A stretch of DNA of 64,000 nt, taken from positions 1,240,001 through 1,304,000 of the forward strand of contig CANTFL010000086.1 of the NCBI GenBank assembly GCA_947650285.1. Reading direction: 5' to 3'. A model generated the notes under the pieces. That model saw only the letters and a list, made by a program, of their open reading frames with translations. It did not search any database and was not told the DNA's origin. The translations under genes and the position numbers were made by a program. This DNA is from Hyaloperonospora brassicae (Eukaryota; Oomycota; Peronosporomycetes; Peronosporales; Peronosporaceae). Below are positions 29,628 to 40,600 of the stretch, one piece after another; the first letter of the stretch is position 1, and each line of letters opens with the position of its first letter.

Positions 29628-31446
29628 GAATCGTATTGCACAGAGGGGTATAGTCACGTCAAGGTCGCGAGAAGGATAGTATCGGCTTACCGCTCATAGG
29701 CGACCATAGTGACGTGGTGCACTGCGCTGCGCTGAGTCGCTACATAGGGCACTTATGTAAGTGTATAGTGTGCGTTCGTTGCAGCAGGTCAACGAATTCA
29801 ACATCGATACTAAATGCGGTCCGTAGTTGCATCAGATTTACTTTTATTACTCGTGGGATGACAACGTTAGCACAAGTTTGAGCACTATTCATGACGGGCT
29901 GTGCTGTGAGGTGCTGTTGCACCGATATGCTGCTGTGCTAAGCACTATTAGCTACAGACGTCGCAGTGTATCCGCGATAAGAAAGGTTCAAACGGAATAG
30001 CACGTTTCTTGAGCAACGCGGTAAGGGCAGCCTCGTCAGGTGTAGAAGCACCGCATGAGCCACGCGCCCAATATTCCATCACTGAACTAATGCTCTACGT
30101 ACACAACACTATTATGCAATGCGAGGTGTGCGAGAATGTGCAAGAGCAGGTCTATACATGACTTACCGACGAAAACGCCGTTGCTCAAAGACCACTTATC
30201 AATTTCCTGTAGGTCAGTCCTTTTAGATGGCGCAATGACTGCATGTGTGAGGAACTCAATCGACTTACACTGGACGACGTATAACTCGATGGATGTGCAA
30301 ACTTCCACATCCATCCAGTTATACATCGTACAGAGCCTCGACGTGAGCGAGTACTGGGCTGTAGTCATTCCAATTACCATTGTCACACCGAGTGACCCTG
30401 CCTGTCTATGATGCCAGCGGAAAAGTGGCATGAAATATGACGTCGACAAGAAGAGCGGAAGGGAAGTAGACAGTGCGTGGCGTGCGATTGAGTGAGGTAA
30501 TGCAGAACGGCCTGCGCAACTTCTTGCAGACTTACCCTTCATGAAATTGCTTCGTGACAATGGAAACGACTTGGCATTGGGATGACGGTAAGGATGGAAT
30601 GACCACAGAGTATTGCTTTTTGCAGTGAACATCTCGGCTGTGATGATTGGTTGAACAGACTGGATATGCTAATACCGCGAGGAAAAACAATTGAGCTGCG
30701 GTGATATTCGATCACATTGTTGAGCGCATGGTATAAAGGCATATCAACTGCCTCAACATATGACGAGGTCAATTTATATGTATAACATTCTTCCGTGCGG
30801 CCGTCTTCGTAGCCGGCTCGATTATGCGCGCGAGGTACTGGAAGGTGTATTGTCAACTTAGGCTCAATGCATTCTATGCTTAACGAACATCTGTGCGTCT
30901 CGATGGATGGCCGTCTACCTCAGCGATCTCGCGTGGAGTTGAGCCATCCCTGCGTCGGCTAAACGCAAGTGCTATCTATTTACCAGTATGGCCGAATAAA
31001 GTTTGCTTTGCCAACGCTAGGCATGAACGTATCAGCAAGCCGCGAACGACGATTATCTGGAGTACGGACGTTATGTTGTTATACCTGGCATTTCGATAAG
31101 CGCTATCTAATCTGATCAACGTCACACATTTAGCCAGAGAATATGGTTATTGCCGCCTGGTCGAGCCCCCCCCCCCTCTCCTGTACAGGTCAGACGGTAG
31201 GACAGCGGTGATCACCTAATGCTAGATCCGACCATCTCTCAACGTCACCTCAGTCACTGTCGTCACGCTAGCCGCCTGCCAAACCTCGGTAATACAATTC
31301 GACGACATCTGCTAGGGGGTCTGCACCTCAGGACATCGGCCTTTACGCTTTTGCAGGAGGAACACTGTTGGTCCATATAACCAACGTTCCACCAACCTAT
31401 GTCATTGCAATGCCCGCAACAATCCGTAGTACACTTGTCTCGCAGG
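29628..31446. other. No confident gene; one weak ORF and a 64-nt hairpin
   Basis: A minus-strand ORF of 181 codons (30632-30087) starts with ATG and contains two donor-like GTAAGT sites, but its sequence has no recognisable domain and it overlaps the hairpin at 30270-30333. A C10 run occurs near 31167. Otherwise nothing recognised. Confidence 0.4.
30270..30333. other. 64-nt near-perfect hairpin
   Basis: 28-nt arms (30270-30297 and 30306-30333) with three mismatches and an 8-nt loop. The inner 19 bp have a single mismatch. Size and pairing resemble a small-RNA precursor or the core of a small palindromic element; no flanking duplication was found. Confidence 0.6.
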
Positions 31447-31451
31447 CCTAC
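31447..31451. repeat. Target-site duplication of solo LTR, left
   Basis: CCTAC, matching 31892-31896. Confidence 0.8.
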
Positions 31452-31891
31452 TGTAACGGGGCACCGACGACTACGTACTGGTTGACCAGTACGGAGTTTA
31501 CTATCACTGACTGTAGTGATAGCCAGTGCCCAGCTAGGTGTAGAACTACACAGAGGAAGGCATAAGGACTAAGGTGAAAGACTTAAGTCGTAGTAAAAGT
31601 GAAACTGTTATTAAAATAATTAAGCCCTATTACTCTTGTATCTCTGTTTGTCCTGACTTAATTATATCAATCTAACTAAATGTATGATGACGTCTACTCA
31701 CCACCCATTGCGCGCGTCTAGAAGCGATTAGTTGGTTGATATCATCACGATATCAACCAATGAGTAGACCCTTCGTTCATCTTCAACAATATCATCATGC
31801 TCTCTGATATTGTTAAAAAAATTCAACGTAATATTATTTATAGTTATTTTCCTCTTAGTGACAATATCATGTAACGGGCTACCCCATTACA
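31452..31891 (-). repeat. Solo LTR of the gypsy hairpin family
   Basis: 440 bp on the minus strand, with TGTAACGGGG-type ends on both sides (one terminal base change) and CCTAC duplications outside, so it was left by recombination between the two LTRs of one insertion. It belongs to a different LTR variant from elements 1 and 2 but keeps the same architecture: hairpins with arms GTACTGGT/ACCAGTAC, CTATCACT/AGTGATAG, GGTTGATATC/GATATCAACC and CAATATCA/TGATATTG. Confidence 0.88.
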
Positions 31892-31896
31892 CCTAC
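31892..31896. repeat. Target-site duplication of solo LTR, right
   Basis: CCTAC, matching 31447-31451. Confidence 0.8.
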
Positions 31897-32897
31897 TTAA
31901 TATATTAGCTGGACAGATCCGGTAGATCGCTTGATTCAAGCTCGTCTACATGACACTGGATTGCCATGCAAACAAGACTGGCATGTATTCCCTCGACATG
32001 ATCAAGCCTGGGCTTATGAAATACTTCTTGACAAGGTTTGTCCGTAATCTGGTCTAAGACACGGTCGTAAACCTTCATGAAAAGCAACTAGGGGTGTACC
32101 AGATATTGCGCATGTCCACGGACCTGGAACAGCAGCCAACAAAATTAACATTGACGTCGTGAAGCCGATGCAGTGCCTCGGCACCAAGTTTTCACTGTCA
32201 TGGACAATGCTCTGCCCGCGTCGGAATCGAGCAACTGCAAGCCATTCTTGTATCGAACTTGAAGAATTGCTAAGGAAAGCACATCATGAACTCCTGTCTC
32301 ACCCAGGCTTCGCCGGTGTGCGTAGAGAGAAGATTGCGAGCCCAGCAATTTGAAGTCGACCAAATTCCAAACATCGATTGAAAAGACCAGGCTATCTTTC
32401 CACCGAATCTACTAAGAGTTTTCGAGGACGAAAAAGGTCGTTCAACAATACGACAAACTTCTATATATACCGCCGCAATCGTAATGCGCTTTATGATAAA
32501 AATGTGGTGATCGAGTAGAATCTATTTAGTCTCTACAAAAGGTTTTACAGATGTCATACATTGGATTATCCGTCTTATCAGTTCGTTTGGAGAGATGAGA
32601 TGTGTATCGTTCAAATACGTCATTGTATGCGCAATAAGCTCGTTACGTGTATACCGATTTGGTCAATGTGAACATTATATTTAGGGAAGCGTTAACCACC
32701 CCCCAGGTTTTCGTTAACCACCCCACCCCAATATATTACCGAATTTATATACTTTCCATGTTTTTGATTGGTCGTAATTAAACATCATATTGCTAATTAC
32801 TGACAGCCAATCCCAATACAAGAATTGCATCCTTTTTTCTTTCGCCCACACGCTACTTTTTCAACTGTTCAAGAATTTATTTCAGCGCTTAAGCACC
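31897..32897. other. No confident gene
   Basis: A plus frame near 32250-32340 contains LLRKAHHELLSHPGFAGVRR, faintly like the His-rich finger of an LTR integrase, but it is isolated. Two near-identical GTTAACCACCCC motifs occur around 32692-32727, just upstream of the MULE relic. Nothing else supportable. Confidence 0.35.
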
Positions 32898-34838
32898 ATG
32901 GTCAATCATTCTCATATGGCTCTGCTACCACCTCCTGAAACTACGCACGATACGCTGGATCAAGACCGTAAGACACTTGATGAACATGCAGGATATCAAG
33001 GCTATGTCCTAACGATCAAGCGTATTAAGAAGGTGGGTAACAGGAAAGATGGCGCAATCAAACGTATCCTTTTATGGTGTTCACGGGAAAATAGATACAA
33101 GCCAGTTGATGTTAACGAAGAATAGCAAGGAGAACAATCAAGCGCATAAGGGCAAGTAGAAACCTTGGCTGCCGTTCGAGGCTGTCATTTAACGCATTGA
33201 TGAGCGCTGGCAAGTTACAGTCGTTAGAGGGAAGCAAGATCATGAAGCCTTTGATGATCCTCTGCACATCTGAGTGGTCGCGCGTTGAACGAAGAGGACC
33301 GCGGACGAGTCCTCTAATTTACCAGTTCTGGTGTCAAACCTGGTACTATTGTTGCTTCTCTCCACAATTAAAGCATCATGAAAGTCACCACTCAGGATAT
33401 TTACAACATCCGTAACAATGATCGCGCTGTAAGGCTACAAGGTAGAACACCTCTTCGGTCACTGCTAGACGGTCTTGTTGCTTCAGGCGTACATTACCAT
33501 ATTGCACGCGAAGAAGATGGACAGAATCAGACACAACTTTTTGTTGCTTCTCCATCGGCCGAGGGGATTTTTTCAAGATATACTGCCGGGATAGTATGGC
33601 TTATAGACTCTACATACAAGACCAACCGATAAAGTCTACCCTTGCTTCATATTGTCGGAGTTACCAGCACGAACCATATCTTTACTCTCGCATACTGCTT
33701 TATGCAAGTAGAACGAGAGGCGAATTACGTCTGGGCGATGCAAAAGCTACAACAGGAATTTTTCAAGATGGTTATTATCTCTAAGACATTTTTCACAGAC
33801 CGAGAGCTGGCTATGATGCGCGCGATTGGCACAGTCAATCTGAACGTGAACGGGTTGATTTGCCGCTGGTACATATCAAAGAACATTCTTGCCAAGGACA
33901 AGAAGTCCTTCACCACTAGCGATGAGTAGGAGGCCTTTCGTTAAGCCTGGAACATCTTGGTGTCACAAGACCGGATTGAGAACTTCAAAGATAAATAGAA
34001 AAATATGCGCGAAAGCTGGGGCATACCGCAGCCGCAGGTCATTTGATATGTCGAGAAACGTGGCTGTGTTGGAGAGAGAAGTTTGTGACGTGTTTTCTCC
34101 GCAACAAGCGACACTATGGACATGCCACCACGTCTCGCGTGGAAAGTGCACATGCTGCTCTGAAACACTGGATCGGATCCTCGACTGGCAATCTTCTGTC
34201 TGTCAACAACGCTATAAAGCTAGCTTGCGATGAAAATCTAGCTCGTATCAAGCAAGAACATGCAAAAGAGCGAGCGACGTTTGACATGAGATTTGGTAGT
34301 CTATTCAATGATGTCATGGGATAGATCTCGGAAGCTGGCCTGCGTGCAGCCTTCCGCCAATACAAAAATCGATCTGATAATGATGTCGATGACGACGGAA
34401 CCATCATTTTTTGCCAAGGTAAGTATAAGAGATGTCACATGATAGTACACTAGGTGCAGCTCAAATTCCTGTAACATTTTTGCAGGCTTGTTAACGTCGG
34501 TAATGGGATACCCTTTGCCGACATTTCTTTTCCGCTAGACGCATATCCCTATCTCTTGATATTTTCGACAAGCATTGGTGGATGCTGCAGCCGCCCAAGC
34601 TAGTTAGTCCACACCATGTCGTAGAATTGCCAACAGCATGGGAGAAGGTGTCGAAAAAGTACTCAAATGCCGCCGGGGACCGAAAAAGAGAGATCGTCGA
34701 ACATGGTCTGGGGCACCCGATGACGTGCGTGATCCTGGCCAGGTAAAGAGTCGTGGTAGGCCCGTTGGTGCCCTAAATTGTCGTTTTGGAAGCACGGAGC
34801 GCATTTATCGCTTTTCGAGCATGCATAGGTCGCGCTAA
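32898..34838 (+). pseudogene. FAR1-type Mutator-like (MULE) transposase, degenerate
   Basis: Starts at the ATG 32898 with a FAR1-like DNA-binding segment (DEHAGYQGYVLTIKRIKK, ILLWCSRENRYKP). The body carries VTTQDIYNIRN, then the MULE catalytic core: IDSTYKTN (first Asp, about 33605) interrupted by an in-frame TAA, LLHIVGVTSTNHIFTLAYCF, FFTDRELAMMRAI (second Asp, about 33800) and TTSRVESAHAALKHW (Glu, about 34140) in a shifted frame. An apparent intron, GTAAGT at about 34420 to TTTGCAG at about 34483, precedes a C-terminal part with FDKHWWMLQPPKLVSPHHV and a Lys/Arg-Gly-Arg-Pro tail (SRGRPVGALN) typical of FAR1/MULE proteins. Multiple stops and frameshifts make it inactive. Terminal inverted repeats and a 9-bp duplication were not found. 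Confidence 0.8.
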
Positions 34839-35982
34839 ACCCCCCTCAAGAGGCATAAATGCAGAAATGGCGGTCGGTCAGGTCACAACTTTTGAACTTT
34901 CCGTAGCCCTAAATCCCCAGGAAAGCACGTGAAATTTCTCAGTTGAAAAATGTAGCAAAGAATAGCTAGCGAAGACGTGGCGCCCCCATCTTTTTTTAAA
35001 TTCTCTGAATTTTGTCGTTCACCTGATCGTGTTCAGGTTCAAGATCATCGTCTGCAGGGTAGTGGGTGGGAATAGAGGTAGGCTTCCTCCTGCACGTCTT
35101 TATTGCCGACCCGATGCCAATCTGACTCATTCAGAGATTTTGTGTCTGTTTCAATGTACTACAAAGGCGTCCAAAGTAGTTGTCAACACCATTCAGCAGT
35201 GTTTCAAGTACGCCACATTTTGGTTGGAAAAACAACAAACCAAAGAAGACTCGCAAGTCAATCGATCTCGATTCCTTCTGACTTGTCTACGCAGATAGCT
35301 GGTGCTTCCTCACTTTATTTTGACGACCAGAGACCTAGTATTGACAGCCGATACTCGATCGCCACGAACAGGTTTGCCTTTATCATCGTCATCATCATCG
35401 TCATAATCAGTACATTCCCAAGTATCTCATGATGTTTCGAACACCAAACATCTATTATTACATAGGCGACGCTTTTCTTCTATATGCACATGTCGATCGT
35501 GCTCGATGCCTGGTCTGCCGAATGTACGGCAAAAGGATCTAGCCAAATGCGTCGTTCAGAAGAGTCACGATACCACCTAGAGTAGACGATGACAGCGATG
35601 GCGACACCCCGCGATCCATAGGCTTACACATCGAAAAATAAGCTCCCGAAGCGCGCTGTGCATTGCATGATGTCAAGTTGTACGCATCAGTTCGATCATA
35701 CGACGAGCACCGCTGCAATAAAAAGTTGCTTACCACAAGGAGATCGAGACAAAATTCTGTGCCTCAAGTATTTCAACAAGGTCAGAATAGGACGACGAGA
35801 CTGCTGGCCCAATCTTCGATTGTACCCTTCCAGATTGAGAAAGAGTAAACTCTCCATTACCAGAGGGTCTAAAAACAGCATTCCTGTCCAGAACAAACAT
35901 CCAAACTGTCAGTCATACTCTCATATCGGCGCAGAGACCATCGAGGGCACCATATTGTGTCAAAAACGGACACATTGAATCT
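34839..35982. other. No recognisable gene; left flank of gypsy element 2
   Basis: Short frames only. A GTCATCATCATCG-type triplet run lies near 35380-35406. A minus-strand stretch at about 35790-35985 has protein-like pieces with stops, but it does not continue the zinc-finger gene found on the other side of element 2. Confidence 0.4.
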
Positions 35983-35987
35983 GTAAT

Positions 35988-36458
35988 TGTAACGGGGTGA
36001 GCCCGTTACATATAAATTGGTACGAATAAACCAATTTTTGAATATTATCTATTTTGATAATATTCTATCAACATCACTCGAGAAAAGCGATGTTGTCGGA
36101 ATATTACCTCCTAGGGTAATATCCGAGGAGGGGTCCACTTCTTGAATGATGTGCACTGTAAATCAACCAATTTAACCACCAATCGCTGCTGGACACGCGC
36201 ATTGGGTGGTAGACAGAAGACCCACATAGGAAACAGTAGTTAAATATAGTTAGATTACTATGAAAGATGATTTAGTAAGAAAATAAGTATTTTGAATTAC
36301 AGTTCTACTTTTCTCTCAAGACAGAGCCATCGGGTTCTGTATTGTCTTAATCGTGCTTCTTCACGCCACGTGTACGTGACTTCGGGCGTACTCACCCTTG
36401 TATTGTTATCAATACAAGTCCTTGCTCAGTTGTCTAAGCAAGAGCGTGCCCCGTTACA
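35988..36458 (+). repeat. 5' LTR of gypsy element 2 (variant subfamily)
   Basis: 471 bp, TGTAACGGGG to CCCCGTTACA, but the interior differs widely from the LTRs of element 1 and from its own 3' LTR. It still forms a hairpin chain: GAATATTATC/GATAATATTC, GGAATATTACC/GGGTAATATCC, CTTGTATTG/CAATACAAG and CTTGCTCAG/CTAAGCAAG. The preceding 5 bp (GTAAT) do not match the 5 bp after 44030 (GCTTC). Confidence 0.88.
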
Positions 36459-36460
36459 CC

Positions 36461-36473
36461 TGGTAGCACTTTG
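36461..36473 (+). promoter_or_regulatory. Putative primer binding site of element 2
   Basis: TGGTAGCACTTTG, 2 nt after the 5' LTR; identical to the site in element 1 despite the different LTR. Confidence 0.6.
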
Positions 36474-36506
36474 CGGTCCTTCCAACGACCACCCACAATA
36501 TCCATC

Positions 36507-37657
36507 ATGAACATGAGGGTGAGGGATGAGGAAGAGAGCTTTCACTCCACACGTGAAGGCTTCGCCCATTTGAGTGACCTCGAATGGGCCGCGGTAGGGC
36601 GAATGAGCTCTACCGTGGGCGACATTGGCATTACCGCTATATTGGAATCTCTTGACAGAGACCAACAACATGCCGCCATCGCCAGGTTCATTCAATATCA
36701 ACTTGGCGCCGAACGAAGATCGTAGCCTTGCTTCGCCAGCAGGGCTCTTAAAAGACAGAGCTGTTGAAACAGCAGCAAATTAATGCTGCTGTGGACGGGA
36801 CGACGCACACGCGTCGCCCCGAAATCTTGAAGGTTGGCATCTCCGAGTACAGAGGAGTCGAGGAAGACTCCCTATTGTGATGGCCCGTCATAGAATACAG
36901 AGCCATAAGGGCACGTCGCATCGACGATGAGCAAATGAAACTAACATTTGCTCAATCCCACTTGGCAGGACGTGCCAAGACTTAAACCTTAGGACTGGAG
37001 ATGAGCGACCCATTCGCTTTTGAGTCGCTTGAATCCTTCAAAACCCAGCTCAAACGTTCGTTTGAGCCACCAAGGGCTGAGCTAAGGGCTCGATCATAGC
37101 TCCTGAAACTCAAGCAGGGTAAGCGTGATGTGCACGATTACGCTCAGCATATACGACTCCTAGCGAGTAGTATACCTGGAAACCCTGTAAATAAACACAC
37201 GTTGATTACTTTGTTCATGCAAGGGCTCGCAGAAGGGCCCGTCAGGAGCCACCTGTTCCGCCTTGAGCTGAATACGCTTGTAGAAGCGATATCAGCCGCG
37301 GAACAGGAAGACTTTAGCATGAGACAGGCTCATGCTAGCTCAAGCTCTTATCGTCCACCGAGACGACAAGAGATCGGAGGTACAGAACCAATGGACCTCT
37401 ACTATGGTGAGAGCGAGAGACCTCGCTCTTCAAACAACAAGCGATTGCAGAGGTTCAATCGCTGTCAGAAGTTAGGGCACTACGCATACGAGTGTAGTGC
37501 TCCACGCCCAGTACTTAGCATTACTAATCAAAATGGTTTGGTTGTCCATTTGCCAAAAGGAGCAATGGGCGTGGGTCCAGCGCTGTTGCGAAACCGCAAC
37601 AGCGAGATGGACCATCAAAAAATGGTCGGGGTCAGTAGGTGCGGAGCGCCCTACTAA
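36507..37657 (+). pseudogene. gag: gag of gypsy element 2, disrupted
   Basis: ATG at 36507, open until 36723-36725, then several stops (for example TGA 36878-36880 region and TAA near 36984) through the capsid part, which is diverged from element 1. From about 37090 it resembles element 1 and is open again: MQGLAEGPVRSHLFRLELNT and a knuckle FNRCQKLGHYAYEC in which the first Cys has become Phe. A 1-nt deletion in an A run near 37556 shifts its end to 37657. Confidence 0.82.
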
Positions 37658-40600
37658 TCCAGCAACCTCAAGAGAATTTGCAAATCTCTTGAAGAAATTT
37701 GCTCCAGATACACAGTCACTGCGTGTCTCTGCACCTGGTGATGACGCTTCGCTCATCACCTTGAAGTTGAAAGCGACAAATGATTTGTCGCTTCGTGCCC
37801 TAGTAGACTATGGGGCGTCGAACAACTTTGTTCGTCGCCAGTCACTAGAGGGTCGTAGGCTCAAGTTCGTTGAGCGCGACATTCCCTTCACAAGAATGAC
37901 GGTGCGCCTTGCAACAGGCGCATCGATTAACGTTAAGAAACGTGTAGTCGGAATCCACTACACGTTGGAGGGCGAACAGTACGAAGATGACTTCATCGTA
38001 CTGGATCTGGATGACAAATTTGATGTCATCCTGGTATTACCTTGGCTTAGAAGGTATGAGACAAGGGTGAGCTGGCAGCATCGATCCGTGAAGATGCCTG
38101 CCACTTGTTCATCAGATGGCAATCTGATGAACATCTTGGAGCGTCCACAAGCGTGTGGATGTTCTGCGAGTGAGTGCGATGGCCTCACTTGCGGTTCGGT
38201 CGTTAGCACGACTGCACAAGATCACAGTGTAGTTGATCACTACACTGTGGAGCAAGCTCCCGGTGGCTGTACAGAAGTACAGGCTGCGCCGAAGGTCCAC
38301 CACTCGAATAAGTCGAGTGGACCGGGACATGGATGCATGCCTAGCGGGCAGCATCTTAGAAGAAAGAAATCTGTTGCCCCCAAGGGGCAACATGAAAATC
38401 CTAGGTCGACTGGAGAGTCGACCGTAGAGGATCGGTTCCTGACTGTGGTTGCACAGCCACAGTCGGAAGACGTCGAGGGAATAAGTCCCCACGTACTTGA
38501 GGAAGGAGTTCCTCAAGAGTTGCTTGCTGAGGGATCAGGCCCTCAGCAACCTGTGGAAGCAAGATCCCAGGAAGTAACCGAGACGTTGAACGTCTTGGTT
38601 AATGACGTATCAAGCGTAGGCGCTTATACGCTTGATCTGATTGTGCCTCCGAAGTTAACTTCGGAGATAACTCAGTTGCCAACGCTAGAATTGAAAAGGT
38701 TCTTGCGTGATCTGCGTAGTGGCAAAGTCAAGCAGATCTGCATACTAGTCACAGAGGATGAGTATGTGACCGATATTCGGTCGGCAACAGTGTTTGCTGA
38801 GAACGAACGGGTTCTCAGCAGCTCATCGATGGACGAAAGTGTCCTCGATGAGAAGACTCGGATTGAGCGATACACGTCCCAATCCTGGGAGTCACTTCAG
38901 GCAAATCCTTTGTATAAGGATTCGATCGTATCCAAGGATGTATTCCCTTAATTCGTACCTTGCGAGTTGCCTAAGGACAAAGGCACTCGACAAGAGATCG
39001 AGCTCAAACCGGGCTCGAAGTACTGTGTCATGAAGCAGTGGCCACTGCCTCGTGAACAAGTACTAGCGATCGACAAGTTCTTTGCCGATCGCTTAGCAGC
39101 GGGCCATGTGAGGGAATCAACATCCCCTCACAGCTCTCCGACCTTCTGTGTGCGAAAGGCCACAGGAGGATGGCGGATAGTGCACGCATTCAACAAGTTG
39201 AATGCTGCAACGGTACCGGCTCAGACGCCGATACCAAGAAAGGACGTCATCATAGATGGTATGTCAAAGAGTACCATATTTTCGTCCACGGATCTGATAG
39301 AAGGATTCTATTAGATCCTTATGCGTGAACGGGATGTTCCGTACACAGCAGTGAGCACCCCCAGCGGGATGCTGTGGGAGTGGCTAGTGATGCCACAGGG
39401 GCTGAGTAATGCCCCTGCAACATTCAACAGATGCGTTACAAATCTGTTGAGACCGGTGCGAGACTTCGCGCCGAGTTACTTCGACGATGTGTTCGTCCAT
39501 AGACGGGATATGGACGGAAAGACGGACGTTGAAGTTCACAGAACTCACGTTCGTCAGGTTCTTCAACTTATGCGCAAGCATAAGTTGAACGCCAACCTCA
39601 AGAAGTGTATATTCGCGGCTAGCGAAATACCACTTCTTAGTGGAACGTGGGTAAACACGGCGTACGCCCGGATCCCGAAAAGATTACGGCGATTGCCGAT
39701 GGCCAGTGCCAGTCGATGTCAAGGGACTTCGTAAGTTCCTTGTACTAGCGGCGTACTTGCACAAGTACTCGCGCAACTACGCCGAGATGACGGTACATCT
39801 TTCTTGCTTGCTCAAGAAAAATGTCAAGTCGTCATGGAACGCTGAGTGTCAGCGTTCTTTGAGGGTATCAAGAAAAGCTCGATGCAATCGCCGATCTTGG
39901 CGATTGCAGATCAGGACAGACCGTTTCATCTGGTCTGTGACGCCAGCGATTTTGAAATCGGCTGTGCGTTAATGCAGTTCGATGCAGATGGCGCGGAGCG
40001 CGTCATCTGTTATCAGTCGCGTCAGCTGCAAGCAGCTGAGCGTAATTTCCCAGTTCATGAAAAGGAACTCCTTGCCATGAAGTACGCACTGGCTAAGTTT
40101 CGTGTCTATCTCTTAGGAGATAGACCGTTTGTTGTCTATACGGACCATGCGTCATTATGCACGGCCGTAAACAGCTCACACCTCTCGCAGAGAATGGCGA
40201 GGTGAATGTCTTTCTTCGCGGAGTATAACTTCTCCGTGGAGTATAAACCAGAACGACTCAATGTCGTCGCGGATGCTCTTTCACGCCGGCCCGATTTCGA
40301 GCCGGACGCACAAAAGCAACAGTGAGGATAAGCCCACTGTTGCGACACTGTCAGTCAGTGTCCCGTCGTCAAGTTTACTTGGCGACGTACGAAAGGCATA
40401 CGCAGAAGATAAGGATCTTCTGCGATTGATGGATCATCTGTTGAATCCATCCAGTAAATCCATGAGGGATTTATCGGCTTTGTACCGATCCTCATCGGAT
40501 CAGTATAGTACACGCAACGGATTGCTGTACTATACAGCTGTTGCCGACGACACGCCTCGTGTCGTCGTCCCCGCTCATTATGATTTGCGTTTACGCATCA

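Noticed and set aside
32159..32353. Integrase-like His-rich segment (LLRKAHHELLSHPGFAGVRR)
   Set aside because: Isolated, short and without catalytic motifs nearby; too weak to call an LTR remnant.
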